From positions 124,001 through 188,000 of the forward strand of contig NZ_JAPMIU010000002.1 of NCBI RefSeq assembly GCF_026410505.1: DNA of 64,000 bases. Direction: 5' to 3'. Numbering within the stretch: position 1 is the first letter of the stretch; every line of letters begins with the position of its first letter. Positions 1 through 8,780 of this stretch are shown here, one piece after another. Made by a program: the position numbers and the translations under genes. Under the pieces are notes generated by a model. That model was not told where the DNA came from. It saw only the letters and a program-made list of their open reading frames with translations, and ran no database searches. Origin of the DNA: Frateuria hangzhouensis. GTDB lineage: Bacteria; Pseudomonadota; Gammaproteobacteria; Xanthomonadales; Rhodanobacteraceae.

Positions 1-2
1 CG

Positions 3-563
3 GTGGAAGAGCTGTGCGAGCGCCTGCACATCAGCCACAACGCGGTACGCCAGCACCTGAGCGCACTGCTCGCGCGCGAGTATCTCGAGCGCGGGCAGGC
101 GCGGCCCACCGGCGGGCGCCCGCAGGCGCGGTTTCGCCTCACCGAGACCGGCCGCGCGCTGTTTCCGCGCAACTACGGGATGCTAAGCACCGCGTTGCTG
201 ATGAAGCTGCGCGAGCGCTATGGTCCGGCCGCGCTGGAGGAGATGCTGCAGGAACTCGGCCGTACGTTGGGCGGCCACGAGGTGGCGCTGCCGCCGGAGG
301 CCAGCAATGACGAGGTTGCGCAACGGTTGGCCAGCCAGCTCGATGCCCTGGGATACGAGGCGGTGGTCGCTCGCCACGGCCAGGAACAGCACGTGGAAGC
401 GTTCAACTGCGTGTTCCACGCACTGGCCCGCAGCGCGCCGCAGGTCTGCAAGTTCGACCTGGCCTACATGGAGGCGGCCAGTGGCCGGCGCATCCACCAC
501 ATGGAATGCATCATCCGCGGCGGCCACGTCTGCCGCTTCCGCGTCGGCGACCCGAAGCGCTGA
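3..563 (+). CDS. HTH transcriptional regulator, Cys-rich C-terminus (5' truncated)
   Basis: The reading frame is open from the left edge, so the true start lies outside the window; a GTG at base 3 is probably internal. The N-terminal part is a winged helix: the segment ISHNAVRQHLSAL is the recognition helix and PTGGRPQARFRLTETG the wing. This is the ArsR/SufR-like layout of COG2345 predicted regulators. The C-terminal half has four cysteines in the order C-x12-C-x19-C-x7-C, ending in the CRFRV strand typical of that family. In SufR-like members such cysteines bind an Fe-S cluster or metal, so redox or metal sensing is plausible but inferred. It converges on the ABC permease gene, with a palindromic repeat between them. 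Confidence 0.75.
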   Translation: MEELCERLHISHNAVRQHLSALLAREYLERGQARPTGGRPQARFRLTETGRALFPRNYGMLSTALLMKLRERYGPAALEEMLQELGRTLGGHEVALPPEASNDEVAQRLASQLDALGYEAVVARHGQEQHVEAFNCVFHALARSAPQVCKFDLAYMEAASGRRIHHMECIIRGGHVCRFRVGDPKR

Positions 564-568
564 TTGTC

Positions 569-624
569 GTAGGAGCGCACCTGGGCGCGACCGCCATCCC
601 GGTCGCGCCCAGGTGCCTCCTGCA
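569..624. repeat. Palindromic REP-like repeat, family B (gtaggagcgcacctgg type)
   Basis: Left arm gtaggagcgcacctgggcgc and a right arm ending gcgcccaggtgcctcctgc form a long imperfect hairpin. It sits between two convergent genes. Related copies occur at 3361, 3477, 19834 and 20914. Confidence 0.85.
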
Positions 625-635
625 GGGCGCGCTCG

Positions 636-1415
636 CTACGAACGCAACCCCACGCCCCTGCCCAACAATTGCAACGCCACGAACGACAACCCCGCCACGA
701 ACGCCAGCATCACCACGAACGCCACCCCGATGTTGACGTCGCTGATCCCCAGCACGCCAAACCGGAACGCATTGACCATGTACAGGATCGGGTTGGCCCG
801 CGAGATCGCCTGCCACGGCTCGCCCAGCATGTTCACCGAATAGAACACGCCACCCAGGTAGGTCAGCGGCGTCAGCACGAAGGTCGGCACCAGCGCGATG
901 TCGTCGAACTTCTTGGCGTACACCGCGTTGACGAAGCCCGCCAGCGAGAAGATCGTCGCGCCCAGCAGCACCGAGAAGAACGTGATCACGGGATGGACCA
1001 CGTGCAGCGAGGTGAAGAACAGCGCGATCAGCAGCACCAGCACGCCCACCACCAGGCCACGGGTCACTGCGCCGGTGACGTAGCCGAGCAGGATCACCCA
1101 GTTGGGCATCGGCGACACCAGCATTTCCTCCACCGCGCGGCTGAACTTGGCCCCGAAGAACGAGCTGGAGATGTTGCCGTAGCTGTTGGTGATGATGCTC
1201 ATCATCACCAGCCCCGGCACGATGTACTGCATGTAGGAAAAGCCGCCCTCGATCGAGCCGATGCGGCTGCCGATCAGCTTGCCGAAGATCACGAAGTAGA
1301 GTGTCATCGTGATTGCCGGCGGAATCAGCGTCTGCGTCCAGATGCGCAGGATGCGCATGATCTCGCGGCGCACGAGGGTGTGCAGGGCGACCAGGTTGGC
1401 GGTGGCGTTGCTCAT
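636..1415 (-). CDS. ABC-2 type transporter permease
   Basis: This 259-residue integral membrane protein has about six hydrophobic segments and matches the ABC-2/NodJ-type exporter permeases (COG0842). It opens with a cytoplasmic N-terminus that includes RREIMRILRIWTQTLIPP, typical of the family. The C-terminal part carries the conserved region FVLTPLTYLGGVFYSV, which precedes the last membrane spans. It probably forms the channel of an exporter with the ATPase encoded immediately upstream on the same strand. The two genes are 123 bp apart and the gap contains a palindromic repeat. The substrate cannot be read from sequence; drugs, polysaccharide or lipid are all known for the family. Confidence 0.9.
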   Translation of the reverse strand: MSNATANLVALHTLVRREIMRILRIWTQTLIPPAITMTLYFVIFGKLIGSRIGSIEGGFSYMQYIVPGLVMMSIITNSYGNISSSFFGAKFSRAVEEMLVSPMPNWVILLGYVTGAVTRGLVVGVLVLLIALFFTSLHVVHPVITFFSVLLGATIFSLAGFVNAVYAKKFDDIALVPTFVLTPLTYLGGVFYSVNMLGEPWQAISRANPILYMVNAFRFGVLGISDVNIGVAFVVMLAFVAGLSFVALQLLGRGVGLRS

Positions 1416-1444
1416 AAGCTAAAGGTCTCTGGTATCAGCTCTTC

Positions 1445-1527
1445 GTAGGAGCCCACTTGTGGGCGATGCTCTTGGCTCTGGTCCAACATCCAGAGCCCGG
1501 GAGCATCGCCCACAAGTGGGCTCCTAC
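1445..1527. repeat. Palindromic REP-like repeat, family A (gtaggagcccacttgtggg type)
   Basis: Near-perfect inverted repeat: the 26-base arm beginning gtaggagcccacttgtgggc is matched by an arm ending gcccacaagtgggctcctac, with a loop of about 30 bases. It lies between the ABC ATPase gene and its permease gene, so it would be transcribed as a hairpin within that message. Further copies are at 22202, 23504, 25777 and (degenerate) 49868. Confidence 0.9.
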
Positions 1528-1538
1528 AAGGGAAGGGG

Positions 1539-2501
1539 TCAGGCGGCCTTGTCCCGCCCGTTCTCGACCAACCGCACGAACAACTCCTCCAGCCGGTTGG
1601 TCTTGTTGCGCATCGACTTGACCGTCACCCCGTGCGCCGAAAGCGTGGCGAACAGCGAATTCAGGTCATGCTCGCGCGACATCTCCGCTTCGAGCGTGTA
1701 GTCGTCCACGCGCCGCAGCGTCACCCCCGGCAACGTCGGCAGCGAGGCCGGCGCCGCCACCACGTCGAGGATGAACGCCTCCACGTCCAGCGTCGCCAGC
1801 AACCGCTTCATCGTGGTGTTCTCCACGATCGTGCCGTGGTCGATGATCGCGATGTTGCGGCACAGCTGCTCGGCTTCCTCGAGATAGTGCGTGGTGAGGA
1901 TCACGGTGGTGCCGGCCGCGTTGATCCCGCTGACGAACTGCCACATCGAGCGGCGGATCTCGATGTCCACGCCCGCGGTCGGCTCGTCCAGGATCAGCAG
2001 CTTCGGCTCGTTCATCATCGCCCGGGCGATCATCAGGCGCCGCTTCATGCCGCCGGAGAGCATGCGTGCCTGGTGCTGCGCCTTGTCCCACAGCCGCAAC
2101 TCCTTCAGGTACTTCTCTGCCCGCTGCGCGGCGATCTTGCGCGGGATGCCGTAGAAGCCGGCCTCGTTGACGCAGATGTCGAACGGCTTCTCGAACTGAT
2201 TGAAGTTGATCTCCTGCGGCACCAGTCCGATCAGCCGCATCGCGTCGTTGCGTTGCTTGTTGACCGACACGCCGAACACCCGCGCATCGCCGCTGGTGGA
2301 ATTGACCAGCGAGGAGAGGATGCCGATCAACGTCGACTTGCCGGCGCCGTTGGGCCCGAGCAGGGCGAAGAAATCGCCCGGCTGCACGGTGAGCGAGACG
2401 CCCTTGAGGGCCTCCACGCCGTTGCCGTAGGTCTTGCGCAGGTTGTCGACGACGAGGGCGGGCGTGGCGGTGGCGGATTGTTGCGGCATGGGCTGCACCA
2501 T
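1539..2501 (-). CDS. ABC transporter ATP-binding protein
   Basis: This 320-residue ATPase has Walker A GPNGAGKST at residues 49-57, signature LSGGMKRRL at about 148-156 and Walker B LLILDEPTAG at about 168-177, followed by the H-loop in TTHYLEEAE. It energises the ABC-2 permease encoded next on the strand; the C-terminal 90 residues are the extension usual in such exporters (NodI/YadG-like, COG1131). The ATG at 2501 is followed by a second possible start at 2489 (MPQQS). A TATAAT box at 2522-2517 on this strand would put the RNA start only about 9 nt from the first ATG, so either a very short leader or the second start is possible. Confidence 0.9.
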   Translation of the reverse strand: MVQPMPQQSATATPALVVDNLRKTYGNGVEALKGVSLTVQPGDFFALLGPNGAGKSTLIGILSSLVNSTSGDARVFGVSVNKQRNDAMRLIGLVPQEINFNQFEKPFDICVNEAGFYGIPRKIAAQRAEKYLKELRLWDKAQHQARMLSGGMKRRLMIARAMMNEPKLLILDEPTAGVDIEIRRSMWQFVSGINAAGTTVILTTHYLEEAEQLCRNIAIIDHGTIVENTTMKRLLATLDVEAFILDVVAAPASLPTLPGVTLRRVDDYTLEAEMSREHDLNSLFATLSAHGVTVKSMRNKTNRLEELFVRLVENGRDKAA

Positions 2502-2516
2502 GGAGGTTAGCCCTTT

Positions 2517-2522
2517 ATTATA
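2517..2522 (-). promoter_or_regulatory. Candidate -10 box (TATAAT) for the ABC exporter genes
   Basis: A perfect TATAAT on the minus strand, 16 bases upstream of the ATPase ATG. No convincing -35 hexamer is seen at the usual 17-bp spacing, so this rests on the -10 box alone. Confidence 0.4.
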
Positions 2523-2579
2523 CGAGGCCGTTTAGTTGCCGCCCGGTCACGCCGTGCGTGCCTCCCGCTCCGGAATCCC

Positions 2580-3326
2580 ATGGCCGACCATTTCACCCTT
2601 CGTCTCGTCGACAGCTTCATGCTCGCCCCCAGCGTGCGCCACCTGGTGTTCGAGCGCGCCGACGGCCAGCCGCTGGCGTTCCAGCCGGGGCAGTTCCTGC
2701 AGGTGCATTTCCACTACGAGGACGGCACGCCGACAAAGCGCAGCTACTCGGTCGCCACCATCGGCGACGGCAGCGCGCCGGTGCAACGCATTGAGATCGC
2801 GGTGAGCTACGTCGAAGGCGGCGCCGCCACCAAACTGCTGGGCAACCTGCAGCCGGGCGAAACCATCGAAGCCAGCGGCCCCTACGGCCGCTTCTGCCTG
2901 CACCCCGGCGACGCCCACCCGCGCTACCTGCTGCTGGCCACCGGCACCGGCGTCACCCCCTACCGCGCCATGCTGCCGCAGATCCGCCAGCTGCTCGCCA
3001 CCGGCGACCGCGAAGTAGTGCTGCTCTACGGCGCCCGCAGCGAAGCCGAACTGCTCTACGGCGAAGAATTCGAAGCCTTCGCCCGCGAAAACCCCCGCTT
3101 CACCTTCCATGGCTGCCTCAGCCGCCAGCCCCGCACCGCGCCCCGCCCGCACGACCGCAGCGGCCACGTGCAGACCGTCCTGGCCGAATTGTCCCCCCAC
3201 GCCGATCGCGACATCGCCTACCTCTGCGGCAATCCCAACATGGTCGACGCCGCCTTCAGCGCACTGAAGGAATACGGCCTGCCCGTAGCCCAGATCCGCC
3301 GCGAAAAATACATCTCCTCGCGCTGA
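2580..3326 (+). CDS. fpr: Ferredoxin--NADP(+) reductase
   Basis: This 248-residue FAD flavoenzyme transfers electrons between NADPH and ferredoxin or flavodoxin in the cytoplasm. The FAD-binding barrel has the RSYS motif at 54-57. The NADP domain carries GTGVTPYRAM at about 122-131 and CGNPNMV at 216-222, which are diagnostic of bacterial Fpr-type reductases (about 250-260 residues). The C-terminus, REKYISSR, is of the extended bacterial type rather than ending in an aromatic residue as plant enzymes do. The gene is divergent from the ABC exporter operon. Family members are often induced by oxidative stress, but no operator was recognised here. Confidence 0.88.
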   Translation: MADHFTLRLVDSFMLAPSVRHLVFERADGQPLAFQPGQFLQVHFHYEDGTPTKRSYSVATIGDGSAPVQRIEIAVSYVEGGAATKLLGNLQPGETIEASGPYGRFCLHPGDAHPRYLLLATGTGVTPYRAMLPQIRQLLATGDREVVLLYGARSEAELLYGEEFEAFARENPRFTFHGCLSRQPRTAPRPHDRSGHVQTVLAELSPHADRDIAYLCGNPNMVDAAFSALKEYGLPVAQIRREKYISSR

Positions 3327-3360
3327 AGCGGCCGCTCCCCCAAAGTCACCGAAAACCCCT

Positions 3361-3420
3361 GTAGGAGTGCACCTGGGCGCGACCACCATTCACCCGGCCG
3401 CCCAAATGTGCGCCCCTGCA
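3361..3420. repeat. REP-like repeat, family B (degenerate copy)
   Basis: Left arm gtaggagtgcacctgggcgc and a decayed right arm ending tgcgcccctgca. With the next copy at 3477 it forms a pair in the 480-bp gene-free stretch 3327-3806, where nothing else beyond a weak CRP-like half site (TGTGA at 3688) was seen. Confidence 0.75.
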
Positions 3421-3476
3421 AAATCCCTCCCCCTGCAAGCAAGGGGAAGAACCAAAGCCCCCCGGCCAAAACCCCT

Positions 3477-3536
3477 GTAGGAGCGCACCCTGTGCGCGAC
3501 CGGGTGGATGGCGGTCGCGCCCAGGTGCGCTCCTAC
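3477..3536. repeat. REP-like repeat, family B
   Basis: Arms gtaggagcgcaccctgtgcg and cgcgcccaggtgcgctcctac; same family as 569-624 and 19834-19893. Confidence 0.85.
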
Positions 3537-3806
3537 AGGAAACACCCCCGCCCGCGGCAGCAACCCGCCGCCCGCCCCCGCAACCCCTTCAGTTTGTTTC
3601 CCCCACGTCGATAACTCCCGCACCAGCGCACGCGCGTCCCTCACCCGCCGTCCGCTAAACCTTCCCCTGGCCGGGACCGTCAAAAAATGTGACGGCCATC
3701 GCGCTTTCGGCGGGAAGTCCGCCGCGCGCCATCAAGACCGCGTGCATGCTGCCGAAAGCACCTTCAGGCCACCCCGCGAAAAAGCGGGAGCGATGAGGGC
3801 AACGAT

Positions 3807-4169
3807 ATGGCGCACAGGTTTAGCCGCACCCTGATGATCGGCGGTCTCTTGGCCGCGCTGGCGCTTGCCCCCTCGGCCCGTGCGGCCGATGGGCGGATCA
3901 CCTTTAACGGCATGATCGTCGAGACCACCTGTGCGGTGAGCGTGGGCGACATGGCGTCGCTGGCCACCGATGCAGGCTCCGGAGCGATCGCCACCTCGCG
4001 CGGCAGTTGTGGCCAGGCACCGGCTGGCGTCCATGCGGGCTCCCGTTACGAGCTGGCCGTGACCACCCTGGTCGTCGACCGGCAGGCCGATCAACTGCTC
4101 TCGTATTTCGGCGGCTACGTGCGCGCCAGCGGCGCCACCGCCCACCTGGTCACCCAGACCTACGAATGA
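3807..4169 (+). CDS. Pilin-like secreted protein, possible fimbrial subunit outside the operon
   Basis: This 120-residue protein has a clear signal peptide (cut predicted after ARA, residue 26). The mature start DGRITFNGMIVETTC resembles the major pilin at 8820-9365 (DGTLTIEGLVLSSTC). Two cysteines, 42 and 68, could form the disulfide usual in type 1-like pilins. It is shorter than the 150-180 residues normal for such subunits, and the C-terminus, HLVTQTYE, retains only a weak beta-zipper pattern. It lies on the opposite strand and converges on the tip adhesin gene, 33 bp away, so it is transcribed separately from the fimbrial operon. It may be a minor subunit, terminator subunit or regulator of assembly; its role is inferred only from similarity. 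Confidence 0.6.
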   Translation: MAHRFSRTLMIGGLLAALALAPSARAADGRITFNGMIVETTCAVSVGDMASLATDAGSGAIATSRGSCGQAPAGVHAGSRYELAVTTLVVDRQADQLLSYFGGYVRASGATAHLVTQTYE

Positions 4170-4202
4170 TGCGTCCCGAGCAGACCGCACCGGTCCCGAC
4201 GT

Positions 4203-5237
4203 TTACGGATAGGTCAGGGTAAAGGTCAGGCCTGCTTTCACGCGGCCGCCCTGCGCCGGCTGCAATGCGTAATACCTTGCGTAATACACGGTGGACAGCG
4301 TGCCGCCGCCGCTCGGCACGCGGCCGATGTAACGACGGCTGTTCCCGCTGATGTCGGTTGTGTTGAAGGTGGTGTCGTTGTTCAGAATCTGCACCGCGAC
4401 GTTCGGTTCGGTCCCGGTCGATTGCACGACGCCCGAGCTGGCAGGCATCCCGGCCGGGGGCGTGCCAGTCAGCGCAATCGATAGCTGGGTGCCCGGCTCG
4501 CAGCCGGAGACATCTATCGGGATGGGCGTCGGTGCTACGCCAGTGTATGGGCCAGCGCTGGCTAGGTCCTGCGTGGTGACCGTCGGCAGCTGCACCGTGA
4601 CGCTGTTCGCCACGCAGGACAGGCTGCGGATCGTGGTGCCCGCGCCTATCTTGACGGTGGCAATGGTCGCCGCCTCGCTTTGATTGCCGTCCTTCGTGTT
4701 GAGCAGGTCGACCAGCGTGGCGGATATGTTGCCGGGGTCGACGTTACCCACCTTCTTGACCAGTTGGATGGAAAAATTGGCAAACCAATCCGTTTGCCAT
4801 TTGCTGAGCGAAGCAAACTCGTAACGATCGCCGCCCTCGTCGATGGGCTCGGAAGAAGGGAACGACCATACCAACCGGATCTGTACGTCCAGGTTGGGGT
4901 CGCCGGTCGGGACCATCCAGGTGTTCGTCCCTGCATCGTAGGTGCCGCCGTGCATCTGGCCCTGTATGACCATCCGCGATTTGTCTGCTGAACCCGAAAA
5001 GACGCTCTGAGGACAGTGGATGAGAACGGTCTGGTTCAGCACCGGCCCAACCGGTCCGTAGGTGCCGTAGGAGAAAGCTACGGAGCCGAACGGAATGGTT
5101 ATGACTGCCCCTTCATTCATACCGTTGATCGAGCAGGGCTGGGTCTTGGCGTGCGCGGCCGGGATCCATGCCAGGAGAGCAAGCAGGCAAAGGACAATGG
5201 CCGGGCGGCGGCCGACGAAGGCGAAAAACTGTTTCAC
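4203..5237 (-). CDS. Fimbrial tip adhesin
   Basis: This 344-residue exported protein has a signal peptide ending in AHA (about residue 30). The N-terminal part (to about residue 205) is not pilin-like and is presumably the receptor-binding domain. The C-terminal part, from IRSLSCVANSVTVQLP onward, is a pilin domain with a Cys pair, a GRVKAGLTFTLTYP-like last strand and the near-terminal Tyr used in chaperone-usher donor-strand assembly. This two-domain plan is that of FimH/MrkD-type tip adhesins. The start is GTG and overlaps the usher stop codon as GTGA, so the two are probably translationally coupled. It is the last gene of the minus-strand fimbrial operon. Confidence 0.82.
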   Translation of the reverse strand: MKQFFAFVGRRPAIVLCLLALLAWIPAAHAKTQPCSINGMNEGAVITIPFGSVAFSYGTYGPVGPVLNQTVLIHCPQSVFSGSADKSRMVIQGQMHGGTYDAGTNTWMVPTGDPNLDVQIRLVWSFPSSEPIDEGGDRYEFASLSKWQTDWFANFSIQLVKKVGNVDPGNISATLVDLLNTKDGNQSEAATIATVKIGAGTTIRSLSCVANSVTVQLPTVTTQDLASAGPYTGVAPTPIPIDVSGCEPGTQLSIALTGTPPAGMPASSGVVQSTGTEPNVAVQILNNDTTFNTTDISGNSRRYIGRVPSGGGTLSTVYYARYYALQPAQGGRVKAGLTFTLTYP

Positions 5238-8008
5238 GAAGAACTCCCGCCCGGTCGGGCAGACGCGTCCGGTGCGGTGCAGGTGACCGCCATCTGCCGG
5301 AATTGGCTGGTGCGAGCCTTGCCGCGAGGCTCGTCCAGCCGATAGTTGAACGAGCAGCTCTTCGCCGCGCCGGCCTCATCCTGCCAGCGCACCGCCAGCT
5401 GGCCGGCATCCACCACGCCACGCAACAGGCTGCGGCCGGATTGGCCAACCACGCCCAGGACCTGCCCTTGCGCATCGACCACCTCCGCGCCGAACGGCGC
5501 GGCGCGGCCGTCGACCATGCGCACCTGGACGATGAGGGGCCGGCCGCTGTCGGTCTTGAAGCGCAGCATCACGACAGCGCCGGCGTGCGGTGCCACCCGG
5601 GCGCTGGTCGCCTGCAACTGCACGCCCAACGGCAGGCCTTCCGGATCGAGCCGGACGGTATTGAGAGAATATGGCGCCAGGTAGGGCACCAGCGCATGTC
5701 CCGCCCCATCCACCGTCACGCCCGGCGCGCTGCTTACGCGGGCGCCTTCGGCGTGCGGCGCCACGACGATGCCGACGGTGTCGCCGGCGGGCTGGCCGAA
5801 GCTCACGCCGCCCGGGTAGGCGACCACCGTACCGGCGGCGCCGAACGAGGCCTGCGAGTAGTGCTCGCCCTCGCCGTAACTCGCACTCAGCTGGGCGTGG
5901 GAGCCGCGGTAAGCCCCGTAGACGCTGCCGGCACTGCCCGCGTCATCGCCGTGCGAGGCCGTCGCGCCATAGCTGAGCTGGTTGTCCCTGCCCGCGCTGC
6001 CGCTCAGGGTCGCCTGCTCCAGCCATCGGCTGTCCTGGTTGCGCCCGATGCTGCCGGTAAAGCCGGGGGCATGGGCGCTCTCGCCCAGCGGCAGCGAGAA
6101 GCTCAGGAAGTATTCGTTGCGATAGCGACCGTCGAAATCGCGGGCGCGGCTGGCCGACAGGCTGTAGCTCAGGTTCCGGAAGCGGTTGTTGTAGCCCACC
6201 TGGAACTGCACGTCCGTGTCGTTGCGGTTCCAGTAATCGCGTGCCGAGGCGGTGGCGTGGACCGACCCGGCGCGCAGACCCAGCTGCTGGTTGAGGGTCA
6301 GGTCGAACCGGCTGCGCTGTCGGTTCAGCGCTGTGGTGCCGGGCAGGGCAAAGCGGTTGCCGAACAGCAGGCTGCGCTGCGCCGGGGTGAGGAGGTCCGG
6401 CCGGGTATCCGCCGTGTTGGAGGACTGCAGACCATCGGCCAGCGGGTACCGTCCGCCGAGCGCGTAATCGCGGGCCAACAGCGCATCGCGCAGTCCGAGA
6501 TAGCCGCTGCTGGAGTAGCGATAGGTGGCCACCGTCACCGAAGTGTCCGTTTCGGGCAGCACCTTGCTGTAGCTCAGGCGCACGCTGTGGCCGGACAGGT
6601 TCGCCTGCCCGGGAATCTGCGTGTGCGCCCCGGTCACGTCCACGGCGAACGCGCCGTAGCGGGTGTTGAGTGCCGTCCCGAGCACGGCCGCGGCGTACCC
6701 TTGCGAGCCCACGATGCCGCCATAGCCGGTGACGAGGTTGCTGAAGCCGCGCTGCATGGTGGCCTGCACGACCCACGGCGAGCGATCGCCCAGCGCGTCG
6801 TCGAGCTGGCCCACGGCTGTGTCGAAGCGCGTGGTGCCGGGCCGCAACAGCTGCGGCACCGCAGCGTAGGGCACGTCGAAGCTGCGCACCCGACCATCGG
6901 CCTCGGCCACGCTCACCTGCAGGTCGCCGCCGTAGCTGGTGGCGTAGAGGTCGTCGATCACGAACGGTCCGGGGGCGACGGTCGTCTGGTAGATGACTAC
7001 GCCGTTCTGGCGCACCGTAACCTTGGCGTTGCTTTCGGCCGTGCCGCGCACGGTGGGCGCGTAGCCGCGCAGCGACTCGGGCAGCATGCGGTCGTCGGTG
7101 CTGACGCGCACGCCGAGCAGGCGGACACTGTCGAACAACTCGCCGCTTGTATAGGCGTCGCCCACGGTCAGCTGGGCGCGCCAGGCGGGCAGGTCGCGCT
7201 GCGCGTAGGTGGCGATGTTCTGCCAATGCCGCTCGCTCGAGTGTCCGGCGAAGGCCGACTGCCAGGTCAGGGTCGCGTTCTGGCGCAGGTGCCACGCACC
7301 GAGGTTGAGTCCCGCGTTGAGGCCGAGGTAGGCGAACGTCTGGCCCTGGCCATCGTTGTGGCTGCGGTAGGTATTGAGGTTGTAGTCGAGCCGGAAGGCG
7401 GAAACGCCCGGGTCCCAGTACTCCGGCGCGACATAGCCGCGTGGAGGCGTCTTCAGCAGCGCCTGCGGGATGCTGGCGTCGAGCCGCAACTGCGACTGGT
7501 CGAAGGCCAGCGTGCCGCCCGGGACCAGGTCCGCGAAGGCCGTACAGCTTTCGGGCGCTGCGAGCTTCGCCTGCTGCAAGGGCTCCAACTGCTCTGGCGA
7601 CATGTTCAGCAGTTGGAGCAGGTCGGCGGTCACGCACGGTTGCGCGTTGGCATCGGGCCTGGGCGCGGAAAACCGCACGTCGCTACGGCCCGCGAACGTA
7701 TTGTTGAGGTAGATATCGACGCGATAGACGCCCGGCAGCACCGGGTTGCCGCGCTCGAACCGCGACAGGTCGGTGGTGTTGTGGCCTGCGCCCGCCAGCA
7801 TGCTGCGGTCGAACTCCGCCTCGATGACGCCGCCGTCGGCCTCCGCGCCCGGGCTGGCGACCGCGTTGCCGGAGGCGATGGCGGCACGGCCATCGACCGA
7901 CCAGCCGGCCAGGGCGGCAGCGATGACGAGGCTCAGCAGTACCTGGCGGTGCACGGCTTGGCCGCGGCACCGCTGTGCTTGACGAGCCTGGCCATGCCGC
8001 GGGCTCAC
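5234..8008 (-). CDS. Outer membrane fimbrial usher protein (PapC/FimD family)
   Basis: This is the outer-membrane pore that receives chaperone-pilin complexes and threads the fibre to the cell surface. It is about 924 residues from the preferred start, within the 800-900 range of ushers. Usher features are an N-terminal region with RFERGNPVLPGVYRVDIYLN, a long beta-barrel, and a C-terminal domain with two cysteines (KSCSFNYRL and MAVTCT). I chose the GTG at 8008, which lies 4 bases after the chaperone stop codon and precedes a hydrophobic signal (VLLSLVIAAALAGW). The in-frame ATG at 8068 would overlap the chaperone and add 20 residues without signal-peptide character. An ATG at 7995 is in another frame and stops quickly. 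Confidence 0.9.
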   Translation of the reverse strand: MSPRHGQARQAQRCRGQAVHRQVLLSLVIAAALAGWSVDGRAAIASGNAVASPGAEADGGVIEAEFDRSMLAGAGHNTTDLSRFERGNPVLPGVYRVDIYLNNTFAGRSDVRFSAPRPDANAQPCVTADLLQLLNMSPEQLEPLQQAKLAAPESCTAFADLVPGGTLAFDQSQLRLDASIPQALLKTPPRGYVAPEYWDPGVSAFRLDYNLNTYRSHNDGQGQTFAYLGLNAGLNLGAWHLRQNATLTWQSAFAGHSSERHWQNIATYAQRDLPAWRAQLTVGDAYTSGELFDSVRLLGVRVSTDDRMLPESLRGYAPTVRGTAESNAKVTVRQNGVVIYQTTVAPGPFVIDDLYATSYGGDLQVSVAEADGRVRSFDVPYAAVPQLLRPGTTRFDTAVGQLDDALGDRSPWVVQATMQRGFSNLVTGYGGIVGSQGYAAAVLGTALNTRYGAFAVDVTGAHTQIPGQANLSGHSVRLSYSKVLPETDTSVTVATYRYSSSGYLGLRDALLARDYALGGRYPLADGLQSSNTADTRPDLLTPAQRSLLFGNRFALPGTTALNRQRSRFDLTLNQQLGLRAGSVHATASARDYWNRNDTDVQFQVGYNNRFRNLSYSLSASRARDFDGRYRNEYFLSFSLPLGESAHAPGFTGSIGRNQDSRWLEQATLSGSAGRDNQLSYGATASHGDDAGSAGSVYGAYRGSHAQLSASYGEGEHYSQASFGAAGTVVAYPGGVSFGQPAGDTVGIVVAPHAEGARVSSAPGVTVDGAGHALVPYLAPYSLNTVRLDPEGLPLGVQLQATSARVAPHAGAVVMLRFKTDSGRPLIVQVRMVDGRAAPFGAEVVDAQGQVLGVVGQSGRSLLRGVVDAGQLAVRWQDEAGAAKSCSFNYRLDEPRGKARTSQFRQMAVTCTAPDASARPGGSSS

Positions 8009-8012
8009 CGGC

Positions 8013-8750
8013 CTACTTGCCCAGTGCGGCGGTGAACGGCGCCACCGCGCCGTAGTCGTTGATCGCACCGAAACGCAGCGACGTACCCGTGGCAGGCGCC
8101 TGGTGGAGATCGCTCACGGCCAGGCGCAGGTCCGAGTAAGGCGCGACCATGCCCGGCTCGCTGGTATAGGTCTTGCCCGCCATATCCAGCTTCACCCCGG
8201 CGAGGGTGATATAGAACGGCGTGGGGTTGTGCACGGCCAGGCCGTAGCCGGTGTCCCCGGCGATCGGTTTGAACGACAGTTGCGCCGGAGCCTTCTCCAC
8301 GTCGCCGAGGTTCTCGGGCCGATAGAAGACTTTCAGCCGCGAGCGGATCGCCAGTTGAAGGTAATTCTTGCCTGCGGCGTCCGGGCCGCTTGGCTTGGGC
8401 GGAACTTCCAGCACGTTCAGCCAGAACAGCGATTCGCGGTCAGCCGGCAGCGGTTCCTGCGTGAAGATGATCCGCAGGCTCTGGTCCTTGTGCGGGTCCA
8501 TGCGGAACAGCGGCGGCGTGATCAGGAATGGGGTATCGACCTTGTCCGGCGTCGCTTTGGGGTCGCCACGATCGATCCACGCCTCGACCAGCGCCGGCTT
8601 GGTGTTGTTGTTGGTCAGGCGAACGGTCACTTCGCCCGGCTTGGCCGGGAAAACGATGCGGGTGCCGGTGATCTGGACGTTCGCGTTCGCGACGGGCGCG
8701 AAAAGGGCCAGCGACAGAAGCGCCGCGGCGAGGATGCGGAAAGGGCTCAT
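8013..8750 (-). CDS. Periplasmic pilus assembly chaperone (PapD/FimC family)
   Basis: This 245-residue protein has a signal peptide ending ANA (about residue 24). It shows the PapD fold signatures: the G1 strand QSLRIIF with alternating hydrophobic residues that caps pilin grooves, and LPADRESLFWLNVLEVPP just after it, the classic family pattern. It lends its G1 strand to subunits in the periplasm and delivers them to the usher. The start at 8750 has GAGG 7 bases upstream. An in-frame ATG 48 bases further upstream would extend into the hairpin that follows the pilin gene, so it is rejected. It sits between the pilin and usher genes. Confidence 0.92.
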   Translation of the reverse strand: MSPFRILAAALLSLALFAPVANANVQITGTRIVFPAKPGEVTVRLTNNNTKPALVEAWIDRGDPKATPDKVDTPFLITPPLFRMDPHKDQSLRIIFTQEPLPADRESLFWLNVLEVPPKPSGPDAAGKNYLQLAIRSRLKVFYRPENLGDVEKAPAQLSFKPIAGDTGYGLAVHNPTPFYITLAGVKLDMAGKTYTSEPGMVAPYSDLRLAVSDLHQAPATGTSLRFGAINDYGAVAPFTAALGK

Positions 8751-8780
8751 GGCAAGGCCTCGTCGGGTGCGGCAGAGGCG

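Noticed and set aside
3688-3703. CRP-like site TGTGA-N6-TCGCG upstream of the lone pilin-like gene
   Set aside because: Only one half-site fits the consensus; kept as a note rather than a feature.
7930-7997. ATG at 7997-7995 (minus strand) as the usher start, or a frameshift at the usher start
   Set aside because: That ATG is in a different frame and ends after about 20 codons, while the GTG at 8008 gives an uninterrupted usher frame with a signal peptide, so no frameshift is needed.
5168-8035. Long open frame antisense to the usher gene
   Set aside because: It mirrors the codon bias of the usher on the other strand, has no recognisable domain and is His/Arg/Gly-rich, as expected for GC-rich shadow frames.
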